From Hydrogenimonas cancrithermarum (GTDB lineage Bacteria; Campylobacterota; Campylobacteria; Campylobacterales; Hydrogenimonadaceae): a stretch of DNA of 64,000 bases. Every line of letters starts with the position of its first letter. Position 1 is the first letter of the stretch. The position numbers and the translations under genes were made by a program. Shown piece by piece: positions 53,747-62,730 of the stretch. A model generated the notes under the pieces. That model worked only from the letters and a program-made list of their open reading frames with translations, ran no database searches and was not told the origin of the DNA. The DNA is taken from assembly GCF_030296055.1 (NCBI RefSeq), contig NZ_AP027370.1, forward strand, positions 1,068,501 to 1,132,500, written 5' to 3'.

Positions 53747-54301
53747 CTATTGACAGCGTCTCTTCGTCTTGATATCGAACGCGATCTTCACATCCTGCCA
53801 AGTTTTTCCTTTGTGAAGGTCGTAACAGGCTTTGTTGATGCTTTCCAGCGATGGCAGCATATCGAAATCGCCCAGATCGAGGTACCCTTCCGCCTGGACT
53901 TCATCTTCGTCGAATTCGACTTTCATCGGAACGATCTTCGTGATACCGTTCATCGTGACTTCGACATTCGCCACATCTTTTTCGATGCTCTTGATTTCGG
54001 CCGTAATCGTCTCGACACCCTGTATATGGAAGAAAAACTTCACCAGCTTGGCATCACGCCCCTTGTTTTTGGAATCGACACTCCGCGTATCGATCACCAC
54101 TCTCGCACCCTCGAGCAGCCCTTTTTCCGTCTTGTCCGGCATCGCGTTCAGTTTGATCGCGTCGAACGTTCCGCCGACTCCGATTTTGAGCGGTGTTTTG
54201 TAGGCTTTCCACTCGACGTCGATATCTTTGACACTGTAGGTACATTCACCTGCGAAAAGTCCCACCGCCATAACGATTCCCATCACAAAATATTTCATCA
54301 T
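53747..54301 (-). CDS. YceI-like periplasmic protein
   Basis: Length 184 from MMKYFVMGIV. A signal peptide (ending LFAG) precedes a lipocalin-like beta-barrel of the YceI kind (YSVKDIDVEWKAYKTP, then VVIDTRSVDSKNKGRD and MNGITKIVPM). YceI proteins bind isoprenoid or amphiphilic ligands. Cys residues near 24 and 157 might form a disulphide. A 22-codon upstream extension lacks support. Confidence 0.85.
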   Translation of the reverse strand: MMKYFVMGIVMAVGLFAGECTYSVKDIDVEWKAYKTPLKIGVGGTFDAIKLNAMPDKTEKGLLEGARVVIDTRSVDSKNKGRDAKLVKFFFHIQGVETITAEIKSIEKDVANVEVTMNGITKIVPMKVEFDEDEVQAEGYLDLGDFDMLPSLESINKACYDLHKGKTWQDVKIAFDIKTKRRCQ

Positions 54302-54372
54302 CTTCCTTGTTTTATCGATCGAGATATTGCATGGTACTACGATTTGGATGGATGCACCTTTAAACAAAAAAA

Positions 54373-55989
54373 CTATTTCCGCGCATCGACTCCTTTGGCG
54401 CGGATCTTTCTCCCCTCTTCATACCAAACCTGCCGGACAAGCCTGCTGCGCCACCTGCCGTCGACGCGTTCTATGTCGTAACCTTCCCGGTACAAAAGTT
54501 TTCCGGAGGGAAGATAGTCCGTCCGTTCGAGCAAAAGCTCCCTTCGGGTTTTGTCTCTGTCGATTTTTCCGAGAGAAACGAGCTCCACCGTTCCGCCTCC
54601 GGGAAGAAAGTGGGTCGTAATGATCTTGGCGGGGCTGAGCCTGTTTTTCAGATAGATGAAATGCTTGTGCATGCGCATCTCTCCGATGTCGGAGAAGTGC
54701 CAGATGTTGGAAGGGACCGGTATAAAATGGCCGGGTTTGTAGTTGATCAAACGATACTCCATAATCAGCGGTTCGCCGACAAACGAATAGAGTTCGACGG
54801 GATAGTAGCTCTTTCCGTCGCTCAGGTAGAGAATCCTCGACGAAAGAGACTCCTTCGCTTCCATTCTGAATCCTTCCGGAAGCGGCAGAATCTCCGTCTC
54901 GTTTCGATCGCGGATCCGCAGAGGAAGCTTCAGGCCGTGAAGCGAGCCAAGCGCTTCCAGCGAAACCCGCATGGGGCCCGGCAGCTGTGTCGGAGCACGA
55001 AAGATTCCGCTATCCTCATCACGAAGCGATCCTCTTCTTTTCCTGGATACCTCCGGCAGATCGAAAGAAGCTGCCGTCTGCGCGACGATTCGTGATGCGA
55101 AGTCGACTTTCTCGTTCAGACCGAAACGCTCCAGATTTTTCTGCAGAAGTACACGGTTGAGTTCATAGCTCCTTTGCAAAGCGGCGTGTTGCGCGGAAGA
55201 GGTGCCGATTTTCGAAGTTCGGTTCTCCTCGGGCAGGGAAGCCGCAGCGGCCGCCGGGGATGCCTTCGCTACAGAAATTTCCGCAGGGGCCTGCTTGTTT
55301 TCATAGAGCCATTTGGCTGTCAAAAAACCGCTCATGAAGATGAAGGCCACCGTGACCGCCGCACCGAGGATGTAGGCATACCGCTTCAAGGAATCCTCAC
55401 TGGTCGGGTTTTTCGGCGGAATCGGTGCTTGCGGCGATTCGCTCTTTTTGCGATAGGCCAGGTACTTTTCAAGCAGATAGTCCCGTTCGGTCGCCAGACT
55501 CTTTTTGCCGAAATATTTCGAAGCGATGTCGGAAGGGAGATAGGCGTTTAGCAGCAAATCATATACCTTCTCGACAATCTTGACGTTGGACATCAGGGGA
55601 ATGTCGTTGGCGACGAAATGCGATACCAGCCCCAATGCACGCTTCTCGCTGGCACCCCACGATTCATGCTTCAAGACGCGCTGCAGATCTTCCGTATTGG
55701 AAAATAGGGCGATAATCCGCTCCATTTTCGTCTGCAGAGGAATACCTTCTTCCGCATCCGCTTTTTCTCCATCCAAATGAATCCGCAAAATCGCATGTGC
55801 CCATGCGATGAGATTTTCATCGGGTGTGGAGTTTTGGAGTGTTCTGGAAGCATCGAGAAGCAGATACGCCTCTACACCGCTCAGAAGATAGCGCCGTTTT
55901 ATCTCGTCCACCTCTTTTTCGGAGGGGATGGTCTCCATAAGGAATTTTACTTTTTCATCGAACGTCACACTTCTTCCTTTTCGAACCAC
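54373..55989 (-). CDS. Hypothetical membrane protein (cytoplasmic helical domain, one helix, periplasmic domain)
   Basis: A 538-residue protein that I do not recognise. Residues 1-200 are soluble and helical, a single membrane helix is near 205-228 (AYILGAAVTVAFIFMSGFLTA), a flexible Ala/Ser/Pro linker follows, and about 260 C-terminal residues are predicted periplasmic and beta-rich (VELYSFVGEPLIMEYRLINY, then FLPGGGTVELVSLG). The start lies 78 bp after the CiaB-like gene, and the YceI gene follows 71 bp later. It could be an envelope stress or scaffold protein. Confidence 0.6.
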   Translation of the reverse strand: MVRKGRSVTFDEKVKFLMETIPSEKEVDEIKRRYLLSGVEAYLLLDASRTLQNSTPDENLIAWAHAILRIHLDGEKADAEEGIPLQTKMERIIALFSNTEDLQRVLKHESWGASEKRALGLVSHFVANDIPLMSNVKIVEKVYDLLLNAYLPSDIASKYFGKKSLATERDYLLEKYLAYRKKSESPQAPIPPKNPTSEDSLKRYAYILGAAVTVAFIFMSGFLTAKWLYENKQAPAEISVAKASPAAAAASLPEENRTSKIGTSSAQHAALQRSYELNRVLLQKNLERFGLNEKVDFASRIVAQTAASFDLPEVSRKRRGSLRDEDSGIFRAPTQLPGPMRVSLEALGSLHGLKLPLRIRDRNETEILPLPEGFRMEAKESLSSRILYLSDGKSYYPVELYSFVGEPLIMEYRLINYKPGHFIPVPSNIWHFSDIGEMRMHKHFIYLKNRLSPAKIITTHFLPGGGTVELVSLGKIDRDKTRRELLLERTDYLPSGKLLYREGYDIERVDGRWRSRLVRQVWYEEGRKIRAKGVDARK

Positions 55990-56067
55990 GACGACAGCCC
56001 AGAGGAGTGTCGGGATTGGAATTTCAGAAGTGTATCAGCCATGAACTAAAAAAAACTTTTATTGCTG

Positions 56068-57927
56068 CTATGCTTCCTCGAATGGCATCGTCTCCTGCCC
56101 AATTTCCAGATAGCGGTTCCAGTAGTGGTCGACAAAGGTACGGACCGTTTCATTTTTGGGCAGCCAAACACCATCTTTTTTCTCGACATAACTCGCCAGG
56201 AATCCACCTGCATCACGTTTGGGAAGGTAGAACCCGTGCACGAGACGGATATAGCGTGCCCGATAGAGCGCTTTTTGCCTGCGATAGGCTCCGTCACTCA
56301 GATCGATCGAGAGTTTTTCGCCGTCGAACCCCAGTACTCCCGCTTCGAAGAGAATGTCGAGATGCAGCAACCCTTCGACATAATAGGGCTCCACCTCGCC
56401 CGTCTTGCGCCAGCTCATCAGGCTTACCGCACGGGCCACCGTATCGCGCAGGATCTCCTCTTGAAGCGTTTCGTCTTCGTGCATGAAAAATGCCATCAGC
56501 CCGCCTGTCGTCGCCTTGAACTCTTCGACGTTTTTATAGTTCCCGCTGCCGTTCATCTTCGTTTCGGTATCGTCGTCGACCCAGAGTACGTGGCCGTACT
56601 CGTGGCCAATCGTCGTGATCTCGTAAACTTTGTGCCAAAGTTCCGGTTTTTCAAGCATCACGGTACGCTGATGCAGAACAAAATCATCACCGAAGGTTTC
56701 GCGCGCAATGCGCATCACCGGACGCGCCTTTTTGGATTCGAGCACGTTGTCGGCGAACGCGAATATCTTTTTGCCGAGTTCACGGCTCACCTCCGTGTCG
56801 TTGGGGACCACCTGCGCCGAGAAGAGCCCCTGGAACTCCGCTCCGTAAAAGAGTGCCGGAATGCCGATGTAGAGCTGCGTACGCTCCACCTGCCTTGCAC
56901 AGTTTTCATTAACCTCTCTTGCCTCTTCGCCAAATTCGTGGGCCAGCGCTTCGCTCATCTCGAGGATCCGGGCGGGGATCTTCGTCTCCTGCATCAGTTT
57001 CGGCGATGCCAGCCGGACGTCCCATTCCAATGCCACTGCCTTGCGGTAGTGATCTTCATAATACTCGAGAGGATGGCCGATCTGGATCGGTGCCGTGATC
57101 GCCATCCATTTTCGGTCTACTTCGGCCCACTTTTTGATCAGCCCTTCGGTTTCGGTATGGGAAAAAGCGTCGATAAGCGCATCGATATAGGCGAGCCACT
57201 CGGCCTGCTGGCCGAAGACCTCATCCTCCATCGTCGCCAATACGCCGCGCATATTGGTCAACTTGTTCACAACCTCCTGCACCTCCATCCGAAAGGCTTT
57301 CGCGTAAGGGACGCTTTTAAATCCTTTGCGCGTCTTCTTGAGTACCGAATAGCAGCGGTCGCCCACACACCCCTCTTCACGAAGATCGAGCAGATCTTCG
57401 GACTCCAGCATCTCGTAAATCTTCTCTTCATCCCCATTGAAGAGCTCGAAGAGTTCACGGTTGACACCGTGGATAATATGTGCCGTCCAGGCGCTCTGCC
57501 ATGTGCTCATCGCTTCACCCACCCGGTGCGCCTCTTTCAAAATTTCGCGATAAAACGGTGTCAACAGCGCTTCATCCTCGATCCAGTCGAGCAGCTCCAG
57601 ATGACGTTTCAGGTAGAAGTCGGCCACCATCTTGTAGGCACTCTCTTTCGCTTCGATGATCGCCTTTTCCTCGCGCCCCTCTTTTTCCAGCACCTGGGCC
57701 AGTGCATCGTCACGCAGGCCGATCAATCGCGTCAGCGCCGCCATCCGGGTCTCCGGCGTCTCGGGCAACTCGAGGCGTCTCAGGAAATCACCGATCCATG
57801 CCTCCGCCTCGGCATGGCCGCTCCCGAGCAGATCGTAGTAGCTTCCCAGCTCTTTTTGCCGCCGCAGGATTTCGTTATAGAGTGTTTGAAGATCCTCCAT
57901 AAAGACCTCGTAGTAAGTTTCACGCAT
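56068..57927 (-). CDS. ciaB: CiaB-like protein with M3-type metallopeptidase motif
   Basis: Length 619 from MRETYYEV, chosen because AGGAGTCAGC precedes it; an ATG 7 codons upstream has poorer context. It has the zinc motif HEYGH near residue 440, as in oligopeptidase F-type M3 enzymes, and is helical throughout with no signal peptide. Size and phylum match the CiaB family, named after a Campylobacter invasion protein, but most members are in non-pathogens, so a cytoplasmic peptidase role is more probable here. It overlaps rdgB by 8 bp. Confidence 0.65.
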   Translation of the reverse strand: MRETYYEVFMEDLQTLYNEILRRQKELGSYYDLLGSGHAEAEAWIGDFLRRLELPETPETRMAALTRLIGLRDDALAQVLEKEGREEKAIIEAKESAYKMVADFYLKRHLELLDWIEDEALLTPFYREILKEAHRVGEAMSTWQSAWTAHIIHGVNRELFELFNGDEEKIYEMLESEDLLDLREEGCVGDRCYSVLKKTRKGFKSVPYAKAFRMEVQEVVNKLTNMRGVLATMEDEVFGQQAEWLAYIDALIDAFSHTETEGLIKKWAEVDRKWMAITAPIQIGHPLEYYEDHYRKAVALEWDVRLASPKLMQETKIPARILEMSEALAHEFGEEAREVNENCARQVERTQLYIGIPALFYGAEFQGLFSAQVVPNDTEVSRELGKKIFAFADNVLESKKARPVMRIARETFGDDFVLHQRTVMLEKPELWHKVYEITTIGHEYGHVLWVDDDTETKMNGSGNYKNVEEFKATTGGLMAFFMHEDETLQEEILRDTVARAVSLMSWRKTGEVEPYYVEGLLHLDILFEAGVLGFDGEKLSIDLSDGAYRRQKALYRARYIRLVHGFYLPKRDAGGFLASYVEKKDGVWLPKNETVRTFVDHYWNRYLEIGQETMPFEEA

Positions 57928-58522
57928 GCTGACTCCTGAGCATTTCAATAATCGGTTTCGCCAGTTTCAATGCCTTACTGCGGTGCGAAAGCTCTTTCTT
58001 GATCGCCGGATCGAGCTCCCCGATCGTTTCGTCGAACCCTTCGGGAACGAATATCGGATCGTAACCGAACCCCCCTTCGCCCCGCGGCGTGTCGATCGCC
58101 TTTCCGTGCATCCAACCGTGCACCACATATTCGGCATTTGGCGCGACGATGGCAATGGCTGCCGTATAGAAGGCCGGTGCCTCCTTCATGCCTCTCTTTT
58201 TCAATTCATCGACCAGTTTGCTCAGGTTATCCTTGTCGCTGGCACCTGCACCTGCATATCGTGCACTGTAGATACCAGGTTCACCGTTCACGGCCGGTAC
58301 GGTAATCCCGCTGTCATCACTGATGACGATCGCGTCGTCTCGTCCGAGCTTTTCGAAGATCGTCCTGGCTTTGATCAATGCGTTTTCGGCGAAGGTCGAA
58401 CCGTTCTCCTCGATCTCCATCGGTCCGAGAAGTTCGCTGAAGGGGACCACTTCGTCCTTTTCGAAGAGCGACTGAATCTCTCTTACTTTACCCTTGTTTG
58501 AAGTGGCGAGTATAATTTGCAT
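57920..58522 (-). CDS. rdgB: XTP/dITP pyrophosphatase RdgB
   Basis: Length 200 from [17 protein letters not shown]. It removes ITP, dITP and XTP from the nucleotide pool. Family motifs: [11 protein letters not shown] at the start, SDDSGI near 70, and GGFGYDPIF near 148. It is divergent from the MFS gene with 66 bp between them. Confidence 0.96.
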   Translation of the reverse strand: MQIILATSNKGKVREIQSLFEKDEVVPFSELLGPMEIEENGSTFAENALIKARTIFEKLGRDDAIVISDDSGITVPAVNGEPGIYSARYAGAGASDKDNLSKLVDELKKRGMKEAPAFYTAAIAIVAPNAEYVVHGWMHGKAIDTPRGEGGFGYDPIFVPEGFDETIGELDPAIKKELSHRSKALKLAKPIIEMLRSQHA

Positions 58523-58549
58523 TCTTTTCAATCCTTTTTTAATGATAGG

Positions 58550-58557
58550 AGTATAAT
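58550..58557. promoter_or_regulatory. Overlapping divergent -10 boxes for rdgB and the MFS gene
   Basis: AGTATAAT reads as TATAAT on the plus strand (32 bp before the MFS GTG) and as TATACT on the minus strand (about 28 bp before rdgB). Only one polymerase could occupy it at a time. Confidence 0.5.
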
Positions 58558-58588
58558 TTTTGCAAAATTCTACCATAAGGAAAACAAA

Positions 58589-59917
58589 GTGAAAGAGATT
58601 TTCAAGAAGGTACTCCCTTTAAGTCTCATCGTCGCGCTGAGATTTTTCGGTCTCTTCATCGTATTGTCGGTACTATCGCAGTATGCGGTGGAGCTTCCGG
58701 GCGGTACGGCGTTTCTCGCCGGTGTCGCCGTCGGCGGATACGCCCTCACCCAGGCGGTACTGCAGGTTCCGTTCGGCGTGCTGAGTGACAAGATCGGGCG
58801 TAAAAAGACGCTGCTCATCGGTCTGCTCATCTTCGCGGCGGGATCGGTCATCTGTGCCGTCGCCGACAACATCTACATACTTCTGCTCGGGCGGTTCCTC
58901 CAAGGAGCCGGTGCGATCGGTTCGGTCGTCACGGCGATGATCGCCGACCATGTCCGTGAAGACCAGCGCGCCCATGCGATGGCTGTCATGGGAATGACGA
59001 TCGCGATGAGCTTCGCCGCAGCGATGATCATCGGACCGATCATCGGCGGGTTCTACTCCGTCAGCGCCCTCTTCTGGCTCACGGCGATTCTCGCGATTCT
59101 GGCCCTTGCGATTCTCTTCACAGCCGTTCCGGAACCCCCAAAGATCATTCACAGCTACTCCGAAGAGGAGGCGAAGATCAAGCATGTCTTCAAAGACAAA
59201 GACCTTGTACGTATGTATATCACATTCCTCTTTCACAGTTCGACGATGGCGATCGCCTTTTTCCTGATTCCACTGGTGATGAAGCAGAAGTTCGGCCTGG
59301 AACCGGAGAGCTACTGGAAAATCTACCTGCCGGCCGTCTTCTTCGGCATCATCGCCATGGGGCCGGCGGCGGTATTCGGCGAAAAATATGGCAAAGGCAA
59401 AGAGGTCTTTCTGGTCTCCATCGCATTCATCGCCGCCGCCTTCGCTCTGATGGGATGGAGCAGTTCGGTCGTCTGGTTCGGCGTGGGTGCCACCTTCTTC
59501 TTCATCGGATTCAACATGTTCGAGCCGCTGCTGCAGAGTTTCGTCAGCAAGTTCGCAAAAGTCCATCAAAAGGGTGCGGCACTGGGTGTGGCCAACACCT
59601 TCGCCTATGTCGGGATCTTCCTCGGCGGTGCGATCGGCGGCTGGCTCTACCAAAAATTCGGCGCAAGCGGTGTTTCGATATTCGTCCTGTTCCTCACCAT
59701 TTTCTGGGCGCTCTGGATCTTCACGATGCGAAGCCCCGGCGTGCGCGACAACCTCTTTTTACCGTATGTGGAATATGATAAAGAGAAAGTAGACGGGTTG
59801 AAACTGATCAACGGCGTGACCGATTTCTACCTCAACGAAACCGAGCAGATCATCGTCGTCAAATTCGACAACGAGATTGTCAGTGCGGAAGTGATCGAAA
59901 CGTTTTTGAAGAAGTGA
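58589..59917 (+). CDS. YajR-like major facilitator transporter
   Basis: Length 442 from GTG with AAGGAAAACAAA upstream. Twelve membrane helices in residues 5-385, with the MFS loop motif [16 protein letters not shown] near 63. The last 50 residues form a small cytoplasmic domain with a beta-alpha-beta pattern ([20 protein letters not shown]), similar to the YAM domain of E. coli YajR. Substrate unknown. Its stop runs into a TGAGAA sequence. Confidence 0.85.
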   Translation: MKEIFKKVLPLSLIVALRFFGLFIVLSVLSQYAVELPGGTAFLAGVAVGGYALTQAVLQVPFGVLSDKIGRKKTLLIGLLIFAAGSVICAVADNIYILLLGRFLQGAGAIGSVVTAMIADHVREDQRAHAMAVMGMTIAMSFAAAMIIGPIIGGFYSVSALFWLTAILAILALAILFTAVPEPPKIIHSYSEEEAKIKHVFKDKDLVRMYITFLFHSSTMAIAFFLIPLVMKQKFGLEPESYWKIYLPAVFFGIIAMGPAAVFGEKYGKGKEVFLVSIAFIAAAFALMGWSSSVVWFGVGATFFFIGFNMFEPLLQSFVSKFAKVHQKGAALGVANTFAYVGIFLGGAIGGWLYQKFGASGVSIFVLFLTIFWALWIFTMRSPGVRDNLFLPYVEYDKEKVDGLKLINGVTDFYLNETEQIIVVKFDNEIVSAEVIETFLKK

Positions 59918-59933
59918 GAAATGGGTGGGCTTT

Positions 59934-59950
59934 GCCCACCGTCAGTATTG
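59934..59950 (+). terminator. Hairpin after the MFS gene
   Basis: GGTGGGC-TTT-GCCCACC, 17 bp past the stop. No U-run, so termination would be weak. A second hairpin (GGCGAGC-TAC-GCTCGCC) lies at 60009-60025. Confidence 0.45.
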
Positions 59951-59964
59951 GGTGTTGAGGATTG

Positions 59965-59997
59965 AGTATTGAGCGTTGAGGGTTGAGAATTTAACTT
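59965..59997 (+). repeat. Heptamer tract after the MFS gene
   Basis: TTGAG recurs five times at exactly 7-bp steps (59965, 59972, 59979, 59986, 59993) with variable two-base spacers. Each unit carries TGA, giving stops in all three forward frames. Confidence 0.85.
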
Positions 59998-60026
59998 GAC
60001 CGGAGCTCGGCGAGCTACGCTCGCCT

Positions 60027-60066
60027 ACTTCTCACTTCTCACTTCTCACTTCTCACTTCTCACTTC
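60027..60066 (-). repeat. Heptamer tract covering the moeA2 stop codon
   Basis: Five perfect ACTTCTC units plus ACTTC (plus strand). On the moeA2 coding strand they read GAGAAGT with TGA every 7 bp. The moeA2 stop codon lies inside the tract. Confidence 0.95.
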
Positions 60067-61268
60067 AGCGAAACCACCCGCACACGGTCACCCGCCTCTT
60101 TGTCACCCTCATCGGCATTCAGCCACAATAACCCCACGTCTCCCAGCATATTGGTCATGATGGCACTGCTGCCGCTGCGTTTTCCTTCGAAGTCGCACAG
60201 ATACTCGCCATCTTCGAGCCACAAATTGCACGCTGCGAACTCCGTTTTGTTCTTCGTCTTCTTTCTGTAACCGTCGAGAATGCGGGCCGTCACGACCGGT
60301 ATCGTGTATTCTCGCCCCTGCAAACGATAGAGAATCGGCAGGACATAGAGGATAAAAGTGACGGTGGAGGAGTAGGCGAAGCCGGGGAGTGCCACGATGA
60401 ATTTATTACCTCTTTTCGCCACCATAATATGCTGCCCCGGTTTGATCAGCACCCCCTTGAAAGCGACATCGCACCCAAGCTCGTCGCGTATGACATCCTT
60501 GACGAAATCGTAGTCGCCTACGCTCACACCGCCGGTGGTGACGACGATGTCGGCACTTCGAAGTGCCTCTTTCATCGCGAAGGTAATGGCGGCACGCTCA
60601 TCGTGGACGCTACCCATTTGCACCGGCTCCCCGCCGTGCTGTTTTACGAGCGCTTCAAGTGTGTAGTTGTTGGAACTTCGAATCTGCGCGGGGTTGTCAC
60701 TGCACTCGCCAAGTTCCAGTACTTCACTGCCCGTGGCGAGAATGGCGACTTTGGGCTTTTGTACCACCAAAGGGGCCACGACGTTGAGGCTCGCCATAAC
60801 GCCAACCTCGGCAAAGCCGATCGTACTCCCCTTTTTGACGAGTACTTCGCCTCTTTTGAAGTTCTCACCGACCGGTCGGACCGAAAAGCCCTCCGGCACC
60901 GGTTCATCGATACGTATGGCACCCCCTTCGACCGTCACATTTTCAATGGGAATCAGTGTATCGGCCCCTTCCGGCATCAGTGCACCCGTAAAAGTCTTTA
61001 TGGCCGTTCCGGGTACGACACGCAATCCTTCCGTATCGCTGCCGGCGGGATTCTCTTCGATAATCTCCAGCCGCCCCAGAGATTGGTCGCTTCCGATAAT
61101 CGCATACCCGTCCATCGCCGAAGTCGGATACTCCGGGGAGTTCTCCTGCGCGACGATATTTTCCGCCAGCACACGCCCCTGCGCGTTCGGCAGATAGACC
61201 TTCTCCACGCCGACCGCTTCGACAATCAGGCTATTCAACTTCTCCATTGATTCTTCGAAATCTATCAT
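60060..61268 (-). CDS. moeA2: Molybdopterin molybdenumtransferase MoeA (second paralogue)
   Basis: Length 402. MoeA motifs are present: TSAMDGYAIIG near 50, FTGALMPEGADTLIPIENV near 95, TGGVSVGDYDF near 245 and LPGFAYSSTV near 295 (the first paralogue has PGNP here). It follows moaE by 77 bp, forming moaD-moaE-moeA. The altered loop suggests that this copy may differ in substrate, for example a tungsten or a sulphurylated cofactor; that is speculation. Confidence 0.9.
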   Translation of the reverse strand: MIDFEESMEKLNSLIVEAVGVEKVYLPNAQGRVLAENIVAQENSPEYPTSAMDGYAIIGSDQSLGRLEIIEENPAGSDTEGLRVVPGTAIKTFTGALMPEGADTLIPIENVTVEGGAIRIDEPVPEGFSVRPVGENFKRGEVLVKKGSTIGFAEVGVMASLNVVAPLVVQKPKVAILATGSEVLELGECSDNPAQIRSSNNYTLEALVKQHGGEPVQMGSVHDERAAITFAMKEALRSADIVVTTGGVSVGDYDFVKDVIRDELGCDVAFKGVLIKPGQHIMVAKRGNKFIVALPGFAYSSTVTFILYVLPILYRLQGREYTIPVVTARILDGYRKKTKNKTEFAACNLWLEDGEYLCDFEGKRSGSSAIMTNMLGDVGLLWLNADEGDKEAGDRVRVVSLK

Positions 61269-61345
61269 GATAATGTTGCCTTTTTAATTTCGGGATGTAA
61301 AACACGTGCAATTTATCTGCAATCGGACACCCACAAAGGGGCTGC

Positions 61346-61786
61346 TCATTTGAGCAAAAGCCCACTGCCATTCATGGGGGTCGAGCGTTTTTCGGCATAG
61401 ATACGTTTGCCGTCGATCACGTCATATTTCCAGATCGGAGCGTTGGCTTTGAAATCTTCGACGAAGGCATCGAGCATCTCGAGTGCCACACGCCGCTTGG
61501 GACTGAAAATGGCGCAGGCGAAGGAAGATTTATGCACCGGAACATCGCCTTCGCTATGGGCCATCGCGAGCAACGCACCCTCTTTGGCCAGTTTCTCTTT
61601 CCATCTGCCGAACCACTGTTCGAGCACCGGACGGTAAATATCGAAACTCAGCGCTTCGATACCCCCTTCTTCACGGATCGTTCCAACGAAACTCACCATC
61701 GCACCGAAGTTTTTGTCGTGCTCCGCATCGTACCAGCGGCTCAGCAACTCCTCGACATCGATCGGTCCTTTGTATATCAACACCAT
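61346..61786 (-). CDS. moaE: Molybdopterin synthase catalytic subunit MoaE
   Basis: Length 146. It transfers sulphur from thiocarboxylated MoaD to precursor Z. Motifs: GAMVSFVGTIRE near 30, HSEGDVPVHKSSFACAI near 85 and the active Lys in the C-terminal IWKYDVIDGKRIY. It begins 3 bp after moaD. Confidence 0.95.
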   Translation of the reverse strand: MVLIYKGPIDVEELLSRWYDAEHDKNFGAMVSFVGTIREEGGIEALSFDIYRPVLEQWFGRWKEKLAKEGALLAMAHSEGDVPVHKSSFACAIFSPKRRVALEMLDAFVEDFKANAPIWKYDVIDGKRIYAEKRSTPMNGSGLLLK

Positions 61787-61789
61787 CGC

Positions 61790-62014
61790 TCACCCGCCGC
61801 ATACCGGAGGAAGAAGCGATATTCTATCCCCCTCTTTCAATTCGATATCGAGCGTGTTGACCATCGTGTCGTTGACGGCGACGGCGGACTGCTCGAGCCA
61901 TTTCGCGATCTCGGGGTCCCTCTTCAGGACTTCGGCCACATCGGCGAGTGTTTTGGCGTCTATTTCGATCGGGGCTTTGCCGATTGGCCCCAAAAATTCC
62001 ACTTTGACCATCAT
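61790..62014 (-). CDS. moaD: Molybdopterin synthase sulphur carrier MoaD
   Basis: Length 74. A ubiquitin-like fold ending in the Gly-Gly tail that becomes a thiocarboxylate. FLGPIGKAPIEID is at the N-terminus, and DRISLLPPVCGG at the end. First gene of moaD-moaE-moeA2. Confidence 0.94.
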   Translation of the reverse strand: MMVKVEFLGPIGKAPIEIDAKTLADVAEVLKRDPEIAKWLEQSAVAVNDTMVNTLDIELKEGDRISLLPPVCGG

Positions 62015-62036
62015 TTTCCCTCAATTTTTTGGAACG

Positions 62037-62042
62037 ATTATA
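62037..62042 (-). promoter_or_regulatory. Extended -10 box of moaD
   Basis: TGCTATAAT on the minus strand, 23 bp before the moaD ATG; leader about 16 nt. It faces the mqnA -10 box. Confidence 0.55.
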
Positions 62043-62052
62043 GCACAGTGGG

Positions 62053-62058
62053 TATAAT
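62053..62058 (+). promoter_or_regulatory. -10 box of mqnA (leaderless transcript)
   Basis: TATAAT ends only 6 bp before the mqnA ATG at 62065, so transcription would begin at or next to the start codon. No ribosome-binding site is present. Confidence 0.5.
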
Positions 62059-62064
62059 GGCACT

Positions 62065-62730
62065 ATGATTTTTGGAAAAATAGAATATCTCAACCTGCTG
62101 CCCTTTCATCTCTTTTTGAAACGCGCTTTACGCCACGGTATAGAGAAGAAAGCGTGGCAGAAACGCGGTTCGGTCCCCTCCCGGATCAACCGTGCATTCG
62201 AAGCAAGACGGGTCGATGCGGCCGTCATCTCCAGCATCAAAAGCAGAGGAAGAGAATGCACCGATTTCGGTATCGTCGCTGACGGCGAGGTGATGAGCGT
62301 TCTCGTTCTGCCGGGAAAAAGCCGCCGAGACACGGATTCGGACACATCCAACGCGCTGGCGAGCCTTCTGGGGATCGAGGGAGAGGTGATGATAGGGGAC
62401 AAGGCACTGCGATATCGGCTCGCCAATCCGGGCGAAGGTATCGACCTCGCCGAAGCATGGAAAGAGCGGACTGGCCTCCCTTTTGTTTTCGCGAGGTTGT
62501 GCGCCCATTCCAGACATATCCGGCGTCTCAGACGGCTGACGCAACGCTTTTTCACCTCTCCTCCAAAAATTCCCTACCGAATCCTGAGGAGAGAGGCGAA
62601 GGCCCGCGGATTGAACGCTGCGGAACTTCGGAATTATCTGAATAAAATCTACTACCGGCTTGGCTGGCGGGAAAAAAGGGCGCTCAAACGCTTTTTACGA
62701 AACGAACGAAGAGGCAGAAGAAAAAGATGA
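62065..62730 (+). CDS. mqnA: Chorismate dehydratase MqnA (futalosine pathway)
   Basis: Length 221. It makes 3-enolpyruvyl-benzoate from chorismate, the first step of futalosine menaquinone synthesis. The N-terminus FGKIEYLNLLPFHLFLK matches the MqnA signature; VPSRINRAFEARRVDAAVIS and a MIGDKALRYRL motif follow. It is short for MqnA (230-280) but usual for Campylobacterota. Overlaps the peroxidase gene by 4 bp. Confidence 0.88.
   Translation: MIFGKIEYLNLLPFHLFLKRALRHGIEKKAWQKRGSVPSRINRAFEARRVDAAVISSIKSRGRECTDFGIVADGEVMSVLVLPGKSRRDTDSDTSNALASLLGIEGEVMIGDKALRYRLANPGEGIDLAEAWKERTGLPFVFARLCAHSRHIRRLRRLTQRFFTSPPKIPYRILRREAKARGLNAAELRNYLNKIYYRLGWREKRALKRFLRNERRGRRKR

Noticed and set aside
56062-57939. 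625-codon ORF opposite the CiaB-like gene
   Set aside because: Antisense shadow; HEYGH and a well-placed ribosome-binding site support the minus-strand gene.
60009-60025. Copy of the 271-bp element's hairpin near moeA2
   Set aside because: The hairpin GGCGAGC-TAC-GCTCGCC shares only a few bases with those in the element; no flanking similarity.
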